Assembly (NCBI GenBank): GCA_934667815.1
Contig: CAKUMO010000007.1
Span: forward strand, 1 to 64,000
From: an uncultured Oscillospiraceae bacterium
GTDB taxonomy: Bacteria; Bacillota; Clostridia; Oscillospirales; Oscillospiraceae
DNA length: 64,000 nucleotides
Direction of reading: 5' to 3'
Every line of letters begins with the position of its first letter. The stretch's first letter is position 1. Shown here piece after piece: positions 7,108 through 16,243 of the stretch. Below the pieces are notes generated by a model. It ran no database searches, was not told the origin of the DNA, and saw only the letters and a program-made list of their open reading frames with translations. The translations under genes were made by a program, and so were the position numbers.

Positions 7108-8935
7108 CGCACTTGCCCTCCTTCAAAAGCCGGTTTGCGCCGCAGCCCGCGCAGGCGGTACGGCAGTCGGCAGTCGTCTCCGAGCGATAGGCCTTTTCGC
7201 GCTCGCGGCGCAGGAAGGCCGTGCTCACGCCGTCGGAGATCGTCTCCCACGGCAGAAGCTCCCGTTCCCCAAAGCCACGCGTGGTATAGAAATTTGGGTC
7301 AATGCCGCATGCCGCAAACGCGTGCAGCCACGTCTCATAGGAAAAATATTCATCCCAGCCGTCGAGACGCTGTCCGGCCTCTACCGCGGTCTCCAGCACC
7401 CTTCCAATCCTGCGGTCGCCGCGTGCCAGCGCGGCCTCGAGGCGGCTCAAGGGCGCGTCGTGCCAGTTATATTCCACGCTTTTGGAGGGCATTGCCTCTT
7501 TCAGGAGCCGTTGGCGGCGCAGGTACTCCTCCGGCGTGATCTGCTTTTCCCACTGAAAGGGCGTGAAGGGCTTCGGCACAAAGAAGGCCGTGGCCACATG
7601 AATCCGCACGCCGCGCTTCTTGTTCGTCGCGTGCTCACGCCACGTTTTAAGAATTTTATACACCAGCTCGGCAATGCCCAGCACGTCCTCGTCCGTCTCC
7701 GTCGGCAGACCGAGCATGAAATAGAGCTTGACGTTGTTCCATCCGCCCTCAAATGCCGTGGCGCAGGTGGTGAGGATTTCCTCCTCGGTGACGTTCTTGT
7801 TGATCGCGTCGCGCAGCCGCTGTGTTCCGGCCTCGGGCGCGAAGGTCAGGCCGCTCTTGCGCACCTGACTGAGCTTGAGCATCAATTCGCGCGAAAAATT
7901 ATCCGCGCGCAGCGACGGAAGCGCCAGATTGATCTTGCGCGGCGTGCAGTAATCGAGCAGGCGGTCGGCAAGCTCGGGCAGACAGCGGTAGTCGGAGGTG
8001 GACAGGCTCGAGAGCGTCAGCTCGCTGCTGCCGGAGCTTTCCAGCAGCTCCACCGCCTGCTGATATAGAACCTCCGGTGAGCGCGGGCGCACCGGGCGAT
8101 AGCAGAAGCCCGCCTGGCAGAAGCGGCAGCCGCGGATACAGCCGCGCATAACCTCGAGATTTGCACGGTCGTGGACGATCTCGGTATTTGGGACAATCAT
8201 GTCCGTGGGATAGAGCGCATCGTCCAGTCTCTGAATGATGCGCTTGGTTACATGTGCGGGGGCACCGCAGCGCGGCATAATGGCCGCCAGCGTGCCGTCA
8301 GGGTTGTAGCTGTGCTCATAAAAGGACGGTACATACACGCCCTCGATCTTCACCGCCTCGCGCAGGAAGCGCTGTTTATCCCAGCCTTCGCGCTTAGCCG
8401 TGCGGTAAAGCTCCAGCACCTCGCAGTCCAGCTCCTCGCCTTCACCGATGACAAACAGATCGACAAAATCAGCCAGCGGCTCGGGATTGAACACACACGC
8501 GCCGCCCGCGATGACAAGATGCTTCAGCTCCGTGCGATTCTCGGCCCGCATGGGGACTTTTCCAAGGCGCAGCATGTTGAGAATGTTTGTGTAGCTCATC
8601 TCGTAGCCGACCGTGAAAGCGATGACGTCAAACTCGTTCAGCGCATCGCCGCTTTCCAGTGCGTAAAGCGACAGATCGTGGCTGCGCAGCGCGTCCTCCA
8701 TGTCTGCCCACGGCGCAAAGACGCGTTCGCACCACACCCCCGGCATGCGGTTGAGCGCCGCGTACAAAATGCGCATTCCGAGATTCGACATGCCGATCTC
8801 ATAAGTATCCGGGAAGCAGAACGCCACGCGCAGCTCGACCTCGCTGCGCGGCTTGACGATCTGGTTGTATTCTCCGCCCACATACCGCGCAGGCTTCTGC
8901 ACGGTCATAAGGATGCGTTCCAGTGTTTTTGTCAT
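7100..8935 (-). CDS. TIGR03960 family B12-binding radical SAM protein
   Basis: This 611-residue protein has an N-terminal B12-binding-like domain (about residues 1-200; AFCFPDTYEIGMSNLG, VIAGGACVFNPEPLADFVD) and a radical SAM domain whose cluster motif MRGCIRGCRFCQAGF (CxxxCxxC) lies near residue 263-270. The C-terminal part contains the family-typical LPTETDEDV and WHDAPLSRLEA segments. The start at 8935 follows CGAGGAAAAA and overlaps the rfbA stop in a TAATG junction; a longer frame upstream is only the rfbA shadow. It pairs with the DUF2344 gene downstream. The substrate is unknown; methylation or rearrangement of an RNA or protein target would fit the family. Confidence 0.92.
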   Translation of the reverse strand: MTKTLERILMTVQKPARYVGGEYNQIVKPRSEVELRVAFCFPDTYEIGMSNLGMRILYAALNRMPGVWCERVFAPWADMEDALRSHDLSLYALESGDALNEFDVIAFTVGYEMSYTNILNMLRLGKVPMRAENRTELKHLVIAGGACVFNPEPLADFVDLFVIGEGEELDCEVLELYRTAKREGWDKQRFLREAVKIEGVYVPSFYEHSYNPDGTLAAIMPRCGAPAHVTKRIIQRLDDALYPTDMIVPNTEIVHDRANLEVMRGCIRGCRFCQAGFCYRPVRPRSPEVLYQQAVELLESSGSSELTLSSLSTSDYRCLPELADRLLDYCTPRKINLALPSLRADNFSRELMLKLSQVRKSGLTFAPEAGTQRLRDAINKNVTEEEILTTCATAFEGGWNNVKLYFMLGLPTETDEDVLGIAELVYKILKTWREHATNKKRGVRIHVATAFFVPKPFTPFQWEKQITPEEYLRRQRLLKEAMPSKSVEYNWHDAPLSRLEAALARGDRRIGRVLETAVEAGQRLDGWDEYFSYETWLHAFAACGIDPNFYTTRGFGERELLPWETISDGVSTAFLRREREKAYRSETTADCRTACAGCGANRLLKEGKCDA

Positions 8936-9813
8936 TATTTTTCCTCGTTCATTTGCAAAATGCGCAGGAGATATTGGCCGTATTCGGTCATTTTCAGCTC
9001 CTCGCCCAGCGCGGTGAGCTGCGCGTCCGAGATGAAGCCCTTCTGCCACGCGATCTCCTCCGGGCAGGCAATATAAAGGCCCTGCCGGGTCTGCACGGCC
9101 TCGACATACTGCGCGGCGTTGAGCATGCCCTCGGGCGTGCCGGTGTCCAGCCACGCAATGCCGCGTTCCATCAGCTCGACATGCAGCAGCCCTTCGTTTA
9201 AGTACAGCTCGTTCAGCGCCGTGATCTCCAGCTCTCCGCGCGCCGAGGGCGTGAGCGTTTTTGCCATAGAAACCGCGTTTTCGTCATAAAAATACAGGCC
9301 CGGCACGGCGTAGTGCGACTTCGGCTCACGCGGCTTTTCCTCGATGGAGAGGACATTATGATTCTTATCGAAAGAGACGACGCCATAGGCCTCCGGATTC
9401 TTCACAGGATAGCCAAACACCGTTGCACCGCGTTCGCGCCGTACGGCCGCGTGCAGCAGCGGCTCGAAGTTTGCACCGTAGAACAGATTGTCGCCCAGCA
9501 CAAGGCAGGCGCGGTCACCCGCAATAAAATCCTCCGCGATCAGGAAGGCATCGGCAATCCCGCGCGCGACCTTCTGCACGCCGTATTCTATCGTCACGCC
9601 GAATTGGCTGCCGTCGCCGAGCAGACGGCGGTAGGCCTCCACGTCGGCAGGCGCAGTAATCACAATCAGCTCGCGCACACCCGCCTGCAGCAGCACGGCC
9701 AGCGGATAGTAGATCATCGGCTTGTCATAAATCGGGATGAGCGGCTTGGAGACCGCCTTGGTCATCGGATAAAGCCGGCTTCCCTTTCCGCCCGCGAGAA
9801 TGATACCCTTCAT
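8935..9813 (-). CDS. rfbA: Glucose-1-phosphate thymidylyltransferase
   Basis: This 292-residue nucleotidyltransferase makes dTDP-glucose from glucose-1-phosphate and dTTP, the first step toward dTDP-L-rhamnose and related sugars. The signature GIILAGGKGSRLYPMT is at the N-terminus, with KPMIYYPLAVL, LGDNLFYG (about residue 110) and FYDENAV as family motifs. Length and order match RmlA. No rfbB, rfbC or rfbD lies nearby. It overlaps the upstream TIM-barrel gene by 4 nt (ATGA) and the downstream radical SAM gene by 1 nt, so it is embedded in an operon whose other members are not known dTDP-sugar genes. Confidence 0.95.
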   Translation of the reverse strand: MKGIILAGGKGSRLYPMTKAVSKPLIPIYDKPMIYYPLAVLLQAGVRELIVITAPADVEAYRRLLGDGSQFGVTIEYGVQKVARGIADAFLIAEDFIAGDRACLVLGDNLFYGANFEPLLHAAVRRERGATVFGYPVKNPEAYGVVSFDKNHNVLSIEEKPREPKSHYAVPGLYFYDENAVSMAKTLTPSARGELEITALNELYLNEGLLHVELMERGIAWLDTGTPEGMLNAAQYVEAVQTRQGLYIACPEEIAWQKGFISDAQLTALGEELKMTEYGQYLLRILQMNEEK

Positions 9814-10712
9814 GCCTGCACGCTCCTATTATAATATTTTAAAATCTCCAGCGCCGTGGAAAGCTGCAGCACGCGCAGCTCACGCGGGAGCCTGTCCAGC
9901 TCCGCGACCGGCTCAATATTGATCGTGCCGGAATAGCCGCTCTCATGCAGGGCAGCAAAAATCGCATGCCAATCAAGCCGGCCGTACCCGGGAAATAAAT
10001 GCAGATCCTCGAAAACCGGAGAAATATAGCCGTAATTGTCATTCAGGTGCAGTGTATCCAGAAGATTCCCATACTTTTCGATCATTTCCGGCACGTTTTG
10101 CCCTGCAATGTTCGCATGACCCGTGTCAAGGCACAGGCGCACGCGCGGACTGTTCAGGCGGCGGGCCAGCTCCAAAAGATCGTCCGCCGTCGTATACGGC
10201 ATGGTCGGGTCGCCCGGCTTCTGCACATGGCGGTAATCAAAGGTATTCTCCAGCTCGATAACAATGTCAAAGCGCTCGGCCAGCGGCAGAAGCTCGGAAA
10301 ACCAGCGGACGTTCCATTCGTGCAGGCGCTCATGGGTCGTGCGGTCGGGACAGCGGAACAGATACAGCACCGGATGGAAGATCAGCTTGCGGCAGCCGAG
10401 CAGATGACAGGCCTCAATCGTCCGCGCATAAATGTCATAAGGCGATTCATAGTGGAAATCCTCCGCGACCGTCTGCTCCCACGTGGCGTGCGCCTGTGTA
10501 ACGGGCAGGCCGATCTTGTCGGAAAAATCACGCACACTTTTGACCCAATCGCGCCAATCCTCCTTACGCAGCGGAGAATCCAGCGGCCGGCTGTACACGC
10601 TGATGGGAAAATCCATCGCGTCAAAGCCCGCGTCGCAGAGGGTCTGCATCGCGTCAAACACCGTCGTCGTCTTGCAAAAATGCGCCATCGCGCTGGTATA
10701 GCACTCGTCCAT
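9810..10712 (-). CDS. Sugar phosphate isomerase/epimerase (xylose isomerase-like TIM barrel)
   Basis: A 300-residue AP-endonuclease-2 type TIM barrel of the sugar phosphate isomerase/epimerase family. Metal-ligand strands typical of the fold are visible: VIELENTFDYRH, RLCLDTGHANIAGQN, DTLHLNDNYG and GTINIEP. No signal peptide, so cytosolic. The start at 10712 is chosen because GGAAGGA precedes it and because it lies downstream of the promoter at 10792-10820; a longer frame would start upstream of transcription. It is the first gene of the operon with rfbA and the TIGR03960/TIGR03936 pair. The substrate cannot be told; keto-sugar epimerisation is the family default. Confidence 0.85.
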   Translation of the reverse strand: MDECYTSAMAHFCKTTTVFDAMQTLCDAGFDAMDFPISVYSRPLDSPLRKEDWRDWVKSVRDFSDKIGLPVTQAHATWEQTVAEDFHYESPYDIYARTIEACHLLGCRKLIFHPVLYLFRCPDRTTHERLHEWNVRWFSELLPLAERFDIVIELENTFDYRHVQKPGDPTMPYTTADDLLELARRLNSPRVRLCLDTGHANIAGQNVPEMIEKYGNLLDTLHLNDNYGYISPVFEDLHLFPGYGRLDWHAIFAALHESGYSGTINIEPVAELDRLPRELRVLQLSTALEILKYYNRSVQA

Positions 10713-10772
10713 AACGTCCTTCCCGGAATGAATCCTGCGGCAGTTACATAAAATAGCTGCACATTTCCCCTG

Positions 10773-10820
10773 TTGACTTTTTCTTCGATTAAGTATATCA
10801 TCAAGACAGGACTTTGTCAA
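10773..10820. promoter_or_regulatory. Overlapping divergent promoters
   Basis: Leftward: TTGACA (10815-10820), 17-nt spacer, TATACT (10792-10797). Rightward: TTGACT (10773-10778), 17-nt spacer, TATCAT (10796-10801). The two -10 boxes share two base pairs, so two polymerases could not bind at once. The leftward promoter serves the epimerase-rfbA operon, the rightward one the YihY gene. Confidence 0.78.
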
Positions 10821-10843
10821 TTTTCAACCCCGGGAGGCAGGCT

Positions 10844-11677
10844 ATGCGGCTGAAGCAGCACATTCTCGCGCTTTATCGAAAAATCCGCCGGTTCGCGCAG
10901 CGCATTGCGTCGTATCACGTCTCGCTGTATGCGGCAAACGCATCGTTTTACATCATCCTGTCCATTTTTCCGGCAGTCATTTTACTTCTGACGCTCCTGC
11001 CCTACACCGCATTCTCCTCTTCAGATGTGATCGCCGCGCTGCACGGCGTGATTCCCGGCATTCTGGAGCCGCTGCTGGAATACGTCATCCGCGACCTGGG
11101 TGCCAGCAGCACGGTCACGCTGGCCTCTGTCTCGGCGCTGATGGCCGTGTGGTCCTCCTCCCGCGGGGTCTACTGCATTCAGGTCGGACTGAACGCCATC
11201 TGCGGCGTGCGCGAGAGCCGGAGTTGTTTTCTCATGCGGCTTTTGAGTATGGTTTACACGGTGTTCCTGCTCGGTGCGCTGCTGCTCACGCTGGCAATCC
11301 ACATGTTCGGCCAGCAGCTCATTGCATTCTTTCTCAGCAAGCCCATGCCGATTTTACAGCTACTGGCCAAGCTCCTGCAATTTCGCGGGTTAATCCTTTT
11401 AGTTATTTTAAGCATCCTTTTCATTGCCATTTTCTGCGTATTTCCCAACCGGCGCATTCCGCCGCGCCGCACATTTCCGGGCGCGGCCGGCGCCGCGCTG
11501 GGCTGGCTGATCTTCACGGAGCTGTTTTCCTACTATGTAAAGAAATTTGGCGCTTTCTCGGCCTTTTACGGCAGTCTTTCCACCGCCGCAATCGCAATGC
11601 TGTGGCTTTATATCTGCATCAGCATTCTGTTTTACGGCTGCGTGTTCAATCAGCTTCTGGAACGGGGAAGATTGTAA
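10844..11677 (+). CDS. YihY/UPF0761 family inner membrane protein
   Basis: This 277-residue integral membrane protein belongs to the YihY (formerly BrkB / RNase BN) family. The N-terminal SLYAANASFYIILSIFPAVI segment and the later region FGAFSAFYGSLSTAAIAML are family hallmarks, with about six transmembrane helices overall. Its function is unsettled; the old RNase BN assignment in E. coli was withdrawn. The start at 10844 is preferred because GGGAGG lies nine nucleotides upstream. It is transcribed alone, divergently from the epimerase-rfbA operon. Confidence 0.9.
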   Translation: MRLKQHILALYRKIRRFAQRIASYHVSLYAANASFYIILSIFPAVILLLTLLPYTAFSSSDVIAALHGVIPGILEPLLEYVIRDLGASSTVTLASVSALMAVWSSSRGVYCIQVGLNAICGVRESRSCFLMRLLSMVYTVFLLGALLLTLAIHMFGQQLIAFFLSKPMPILQLLAKLLQFRGLILLVILSILFIAIFCVFPNRRIPPRRTFPGAAGAALGWLIFTELFSYYVKKFGAFSAFYGSLSTAAIAMLWLYICISILFYGCVFNQLLERGRL

Positions 11678-11682
11678 AAATT

Positions 11683-11707
11683 GCCGCCGCAGGTTTTCTG
11701 CGGCGGC
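11683..11707. terminator. Terminator between YihY and DUF1540 genes
   Basis: A 10-bp perfect stem (GCCGCCGCAG / CTGCGGCGGC) with a GTTTT loop is followed by GTTTTG. It lies between two convergent genes and probably serves both. Confidence 0.85.
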
Positions 11708-11714
11708 GTTTTGC

Positions 11715-11885
11715 TTACTTTCTGTCGAAGGACATGCAATCGGTGCACTGCTTGACGGTCGGGTCCGCCTCGTGCGTACCGATCTCGACCTTTTCAAGGG
11801 TGCAGTAATTTGCATCGTCGCAGTGATGCTTGCACTGGAAAACGCTGCACTGGATACACTGATTCGGGGTGTTGTGGCAACTCAT
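11715..11885 (-). CDS. DUF1540 cysteine-rich small protein
   Basis: A 56-residue protein with eight cysteines (PNQCIQCSVFQCKHHCDDANYC and later KQCTDCMSF), matching the DUF1540 domain common in Clostridia. It probably binds a metal ion through the cysteine cluster; function is unknown, though members are often linked with sporulation-forming lineages. The start at 11885 follows TAAGGAGG at ideal distance; a longer in-frame extension lacks one. It converges on the YihY gene. Confidence 0.88.
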   Translation of the reverse strand: MSCHNTPNQCIQCSVFQCKHHCDDANYCTLEKVEIGTHEADPTVKQCTDCMSFDRK

Positions 11886-12003
11886 AATGATTTCCTCCTT
11901 AGATTTCATACAGGGCATTCGCTCTGTACATGACCCTAGTGTGCGCATCTTCCGGCAAAATAGCAGCGGAAAGTCCTGCATTTATGGGAAAATCATTCCA
12001 GAA

Positions 12004-12032
12004 TTGACACCCGCACACAAACGCGTTATAAT
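12004..12032 (+). promoter_or_regulatory. Promoter of rpe
   Basis: Consensus TTGACA (12004-12009) and TATAAT (12027-12032) with a 17-nt spacer. The start would give a leader of about 80 nt before rpe. Confidence 0.9.
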
Positions 12033-12121
12033 AGGCGCAGCCGCGCGGCTTGCGTGGGCAGGGAGTTCCCTCAGGCGGCTGCACGACCATTCTATGCGCA
12101 GATAATTTGGGAGGTACCATC

Positions 12122-12772
12122 ATGATCAAAGTTGCTCCGTCCATTCTTTCGGCCGATTTCGTCAATCTTGAGCGCGACATCCGCGGTCTTTCCGAGGCCG
12201 GCGCGGACTATGTCCATGTGGATGTTATGGACGGTCTTTTCGTCCCGAATATTTCCATCGGCATCCCCGTCGTAGCTGCGATTCGCCGTGTGACAAAGCT
12301 GCCGTTGGACGTGCATCTGATGATTGACCGCCCGCTGCGCTATGTGGACCGCTTCTGCGAGGCCGGAAGCGACCTGCTTACTGTTCACGTCGAGGCCGAC
12401 ACCGAGGAAAATACCCTTGAGGCGCTGAAAAAGATCCGCGCGCACGGTGTCCGCGCCGCCGTTTCCGTCAAGCCGAACACGCCCGCCGAGGCGGTGCTGC
12501 CGTTTCTCCCCTGCTGTGACCTGATTCTGATGATGACGGTCGAGCCGGGCTTCGGCGGACAGGCCTTCATGGAGCATCTCATGCCCAAGCTGCGTCAGCT
12601 CCGCACCTACATCGACGCGCAGAATCCTGCCTGCGAACTGGAAGTCGACGGCGGCATCAACGAGAAAACCGCACTGATCTGCCGCGAAAACGGTGCAAAC
12701 GTCCTCGTCGCGGGCAGCGCTTATTTCAAGTCTCCCGACCCGGCCGCCTTTGTAAAAGCCCTGAAAGCATAA
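12122..12772 (+). CDS. rpe: Ribulose-phosphate 3-epimerase
   Basis: This 216-residue (beta/alpha)8 enzyme interconverts ribulose-5-phosphate and xylulose-5-phosphate in the pentose phosphate pathway. Family motifs are all present: IKVAPSILSADFVNLERDI, VHVDVMDGLFVPNISIG, LDVHLMIDRP, MTVEPGFGGQAFM and LEVDGGINEKT, which include the metal ligands and catalytic aspartates. The start at 12122 has GGGAGG upstream. It has its own strong promoter and a downstream terminator, so it is monocistronic rather than part of the ribosome-biogenesis (rsgA-rpe) arrangement common in Firmicutes. Confidence 0.97.
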   Translation: MIKVAPSILSADFVNLERDIRGLSEAGADYVHVDVMDGLFVPNISIGIPVVAAIRRVTKLPLDVHLMIDRPLRYVDRFCEAGSDLLTVHVEADTEENTLEALKKIRAHGVRAAVSVKPNTPAEAVLPFLPCCDLILMMTVEPGFGGQAFMEHLMPKLRQLRTYIDAQNPACELEVDGGINEKTALICRENGANVLVAGSAYFKSPDPAAFVKALKA

Positions 12773-12862
12773 AATCAGCCCGCCGCAACTGCGGCAGTAA
12801 CTTTTCTTCTTTGCTTCGTATCGTGTATTTACCAGCCATACCTCCATGTCTATAATAGCATA

Positions 12863-12900
12863 AAAATAATGGTAGGCACTTTCGTGTCTACCATTATTTT
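12863..12900. terminator. Bidirectional terminator
   Basis: A 17-bp stem (AAAATAATGGTAG.. / ..CTACCATTATTTT, one G-T pair) with a TTTC loop lies between convergent rpe and the ECF gene, with U-runs on both strands. Confidence 0.88.
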
Positions 12901-12939
12901 ATCACTTCAGCAACTGCGGCTGGCATTTTGCATTATGGT

Positions 12940-13557
12940 TTATAACTTTCTCAACGCGTGGCGGACGCCCTTGGAGACGCCGGACCCGACGACAGTGCAC
13001 AGCGCGGCTTCAACCAAGCCCTGCACGCCGACAAAAAGCACAACGAACAGAAGTACATTTCCTGAGCCCATGCCCGAGGCAATGCTTTGAATGTAGTCCG
13101 TATGGTAAAAGCACAGGCACAATGCCGTCATGAAAAAGGCAGTGTTCAGCAGCGCACCGGACAGGCTCGCCACAACGTAGGACACAAAATCGCCCTTGCT
13201 TCCCGCGAGTTTTTTGTCCAACGCACGGAAGATCAGGCCGCACAGCCAGCCCATCAATGTCCGCGTCGGCACACACACAAGGAAGGTCAGAAACGGGTTG
13301 ATGCTCATAAGCTCAACGCCAAACTGGCTCTTGCCGAAGCACTCCCAGAAGCTAATCAGGCCAAACGCGCAGCCAAGCGCTGCGCCCGCAGACGGACCGA
13401 GGACGATCGCACCGATGACGACGGGAATCTGGAGGATCGTCAGCTCCAGCCCGAAGGTCTTGAACATTCCGAGTCCGGTGATCTCCAGCATCAGAAGGAT
13501 GGCCAGAAGAACTGCCAGCTCGACCATGTAGGCAAGGCGTTTTTTGTTTGTTTGCAA
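12940..13557 (-). CDS. ECF transporter S component
   Basis: A 205-residue hydrophobic protein of the energy-coupling-factor substrate-binding type. Family features are LTILQIPVVIGAIVLGPSAG, followed by GCAFGLISFWECFG, and five to six membrane segments. It would bind a vitamin or similar micronutrient and use a shared EcfAAT module encoded elsewhere. The substrate is not visible, and no riboswitch fits into the 82-bp upstream gap. The start is a TTG at 13557 with GAGAGGAG upstream; a nearby ATG at 13527 is the alternative. It follows ftsK on the same strand, with a possible own promoter (TTGAAA-17-TATTAC) in the gap. Confidence 0.85.
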   Translation of the reverse strand: MQTNKKRLAYMVELAVLLAILLMLEITGLGMFKTFGLELTILQIPVVIGAIVLGPSAGAALGCAFGLISFWECFGKSQFGVELMSINPFLTFLVCVPTRTLMGWLCGLIFRALDKKLAGSKGDFVSYVVASLSGALLNTAFFMTALCLCFYHTDYIQSIASGMGSGNVLLFVVLFVGVQGLVEAALCTVVGSGVSKGVRHALRKL

Positions 13558-13639
13558 GGGATACTCCTCTCTGCTGCCTCTCCGCCGCTGCGGATGAAGC
13601 GCATTTGTAATATTTTGAAACCCGAAGGATTTCAACAAA

Positions 13640-16222
13640 TTAGGGAATTTCCTCCTCCACAGGAGGATTGTCCGAGACGTAGGTGCCATTCTGCATCTGC
13701 TCCCACTGCTCCTTGGAAATGAGCACGGGACGCGGCTTTGCACCCTCGAAAGGTCCGACGATGCCGCGATCCTCCATCTCGTCCACGATGCGTGCGGCGC
13801 GGGCGTAGCCGAGCTTCAGTCTGCGCTGGAGCATGGACACCGAGGCCTGACCGGTCTCGAGGACGACCTCCACCGCTGCGGGCAGCAGCTCGTCGCCGTC
13901 AGACGGCTCGGCAGCCGCGTGGGAATTATCGTTCGCAGGCTTGCCGGTGTCATTGACGCGCTTTTCGATCTGCTCCATGACCTCCTCGGAATAGTCGCTG
14001 GGGGTCTGCGCCTTGATGGAGGCAACGACCGCCTGCACCTCGTCGTCGGTGATAAAGCAGCCCTGCACGCGGCGCGGCTTGCCCTGCCCGAGCGGTGCAA
14101 AGAGCATATCGCCCTTGCCGACGAGCTTTTCCGCGCCCGGCGCATCGAGGATGATGCGCGATTCCATCGCGGAGGAGACCGCAAATGCGATGCGGGAGGG
14201 AATGTTCGCCTTCATCAGACCCGTGATAACGTCCGCAGACGGACGCTGTGTTGCAATGACCAGGTGGATGCCGGAGGCACGGCCCATCTGCGCGATGCGG
14301 CAAATGGATTCTTCAACTTCCTTCGCGGCCACGAGCATCAGGTCGGCCAGCTCGTCGATAACCACGACGATCTGCGCCATTTTCTGCTGCTCGGGGTCGT
14401 TGGCGATCGCGCGGTTGTAGGATTCCAGATCGCGCACGCCGGCCTCGGACATCAGGCGATAGCGGCGCATCATTTCCGTGACCGTCCATTGCAGCGCACC
14501 GGCGGCCTTCTTCGGGTCGGTAACAACGGGAATGAGCAGATGCGGGATGCCGTTGTAAACGCCCAGCTCGACCATCTTCGGATCGACCATAATGAGGCGC
14601 ACTTCCTCGGGCTTGGCCTTGTACAGAAGCGAAATAATCAGCGTGTTCATGCACACGGACTTGCCCGAGCCGGTCGTACCGGCAATGAGCATATGCGGCA
14701 GCTTGGAAATGTCGCCCACGATGCAGTTGCCGCTGATGTCCTTGCCGACGGCGAAGGACAGCTTGGACTTACTCGTCTGGAATGCGGCAGAGTCGATGAC
14801 CTCGCGTGCAAAGACGGTGTTGACGATCTTGTTCGGCACCTCGATGCCAACCACGGAAATCTTGTCCGGAATGGCTGAGATGCGCACGCCCTGTGCGCCC
14901 AGCGCAAGGGCAATGTCGTCAGAGAGATTCGTGATCTTCGAGAGCTTGACGCCCTTGTCCAGCTCCAGCTCATACCGCGTCACGGACGGCCCGCGGATGA
15001 CATTGACGATGTGCGGCTCAATGCCGAAGCTCTTGAGCGTCTCGGCAAGGCGCGTGCTGTTCTCGCGCATCTCAGCCGTGGCATCGACCATGCCCTGCTG
15101 ACGCAGGGTCAGAAGCGTGACGGAGGGATAGGTGTACTCCTGTGCAGCATTGTCGGTATTCTGCTGGATCTCGTCGTCAATGCTCTGCGCAGAGACAGCG
15201 GTTTCTTCTTTTGTGATCTTTTCAGGCTGCGGCACGGCAGGCGGCTCCGGGCGCTGCACGGCAGGCTCCGGCCGCACCGGAAGCGGTTCGGGCCGTGCGG
15301 CGGGTTCGGGTCGCATGCGGGCAGGCTCCTGCTCCGCGACCGGCTCCATGGGCATGGGACGCTGCGGCTCCACCGGCTCATGCAGCTCCAATTCGTCGAT
15401 GGTGACCTGCTTCTGCGCCTCGACCGGGCCTTGCGCGGCGCGGCGCTTCTGCTCGATGAACTGATCGGGAGAGATCGGCCGTTCCTTGCCCTCGCGCTTT
15501 TTCTTCTCCTTCAGTGCAGGGGGATCATCAACGGGAATATCGATCTCCGCAGCGCGGCGGCGCTCGACGCGTTCAATGTGACGCTGTGCCATATGGTTGA
15601 CGATGCGCTCGGCGGTATCCTGCTCGGGTTCCTCCTCCGCCGGCTCCTCCTTGGGGACGCGCGGACGGTTCTTAATCGCAGTGATGATGCTGTTAACGGT
15701 CATGTTCATCAGCGTGATAAGCTGCACGAGCAGCAGCAGCGCCAGCACGATGTACGCACCCACGGTCGTCAGGCAGGTTTGCAGCAGCGCGCCAAAGAGG
15801 CCGCCCAGCAGGCCGCCGGTCGCAGCGGTCTGGCCGCCCTGATAGAGCGTCTTGACGACCGCCCACTTCCACACGACGGGCTGCCCCTGAATGAGCTGAT
15901 AGATTGCCGCAACCGTAATCAGAATGGCAAAGGCGCAGGCAATGCGCAGGCGCACGGGCTTATTCTTGCCGGAAAACAGGATGACGCACGTCACAAGCAG
16001 CATAACGGGCAGCAGATACCGCCCCGGCTGGCCGACAAGTCCGCCGATGAGCGCAATGAGCGGCTTCAGCAGCACCGCATTGATGTTGAAGCAGCAGATC
16101 ACAGAGAACACCGTCAGCACGATGCACAAAATCGCCCACAGCTCTCTGCGGTTCTGGCGCTGCTTCTGCCTTGCAGGCGCTGCGGTCTGCGGCGCACGCT
16201 TTTTCTTCTTCGTGTTCGCCAA
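13640..16222 (-). CDS. ftsK: DNA translocase FtsK/SpoIIIE
   Basis: An 860-residue septal DNA pump that moves chromosomes through the division or sporulation septum. The order is typical: a N-terminal membrane domain with four to five helices (about residues 27-185), a long charged and proline-rich linker (about 190-375, with repeated RPEP units), the RecA-like motor with Walker A GTTGSGKS (about 517) and RIAQMGRASGIHLVIATQRPS, and a C-terminal gamma winged-helix domain (from about 790). The start is a TTG at 16222 with GGAGGT upstream. tepA lies two genes upstream as in the Bacillus spoIIIE region. Confidence 0.96.
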   Translation of the reverse strand: MANTKKKKRAPQTAAPARQKQRQNRRELWAILCIVLTVFSVICCFNINAVLLKPLIALIGGLVGQPGRYLLPVMLLVTCVILFSGKNKPVRLRIACAFAILITVAAIYQLIQGQPVVWKWAVVKTLYQGGQTAATGGLLGGLFGALLQTCLTTVGAYIVLALLLLVQLITLMNMTVNSIITAIKNRPRVPKEEPAEEEPEQDTAERIVNHMAQRHIERVERRRAAEIDIPVDDPPALKEKKKREGKERPISPDQFIEQKRRAAQGPVEAQKQVTIDELELHEPVEPQRPMPMEPVAEQEPARMRPEPAARPEPLPVRPEPAVQRPEPPAVPQPEKITKEETAVSAQSIDDEIQQNTDNAAQEYTYPSVTLLTLRQQGMVDATAEMRENSTRLAETLKSFGIEPHIVNVIRGPSVTRYELELDKGVKLSKITNLSDDIALALGAQGVRISAIPDKISVVGIEVPNKIVNTVFAREVIDSAAFQTSKSKLSFAVGKDISGNCIVGDISKLPHMLIAGTTGSGKSVCMNTLIISLLYKAKPEEVRLIMVDPKMVELGVYNGIPHLLIPVVTDPKKAAGALQWTVTEMMRRYRLMSEAGVRDLESYNRAIANDPEQQKMAQIVVVIDELADLMLVAAKEVEESICRIAQMGRASGIHLVIATQRPSADVITGLMKANIPSRIAFAVSSAMESRIILDAPGAEKLVGKGDMLFAPLGQGKPRRVQGCFITDDEVQAVVASIKAQTPSDYSEEVMEQIEKRVNDTGKPANDNSHAAAEPSDGDELLPAAVEVVLETGQASVSMLQRRLKLGYARAARIVDEMEDRGIVGPFEGAKPRPVLISKEQWEQMQNGTYVSDNPPVEEEIP

Positions 16223-16243
16223 AAATCACACCTCCGAATGGGA

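Noticed and set aside
13558..13639. Riboswitch upstream of the ECF S component
   Set aside because: The gap is only 82 nt and shows neither a conserved aptamer pattern nor a terminator/antiterminator pair.
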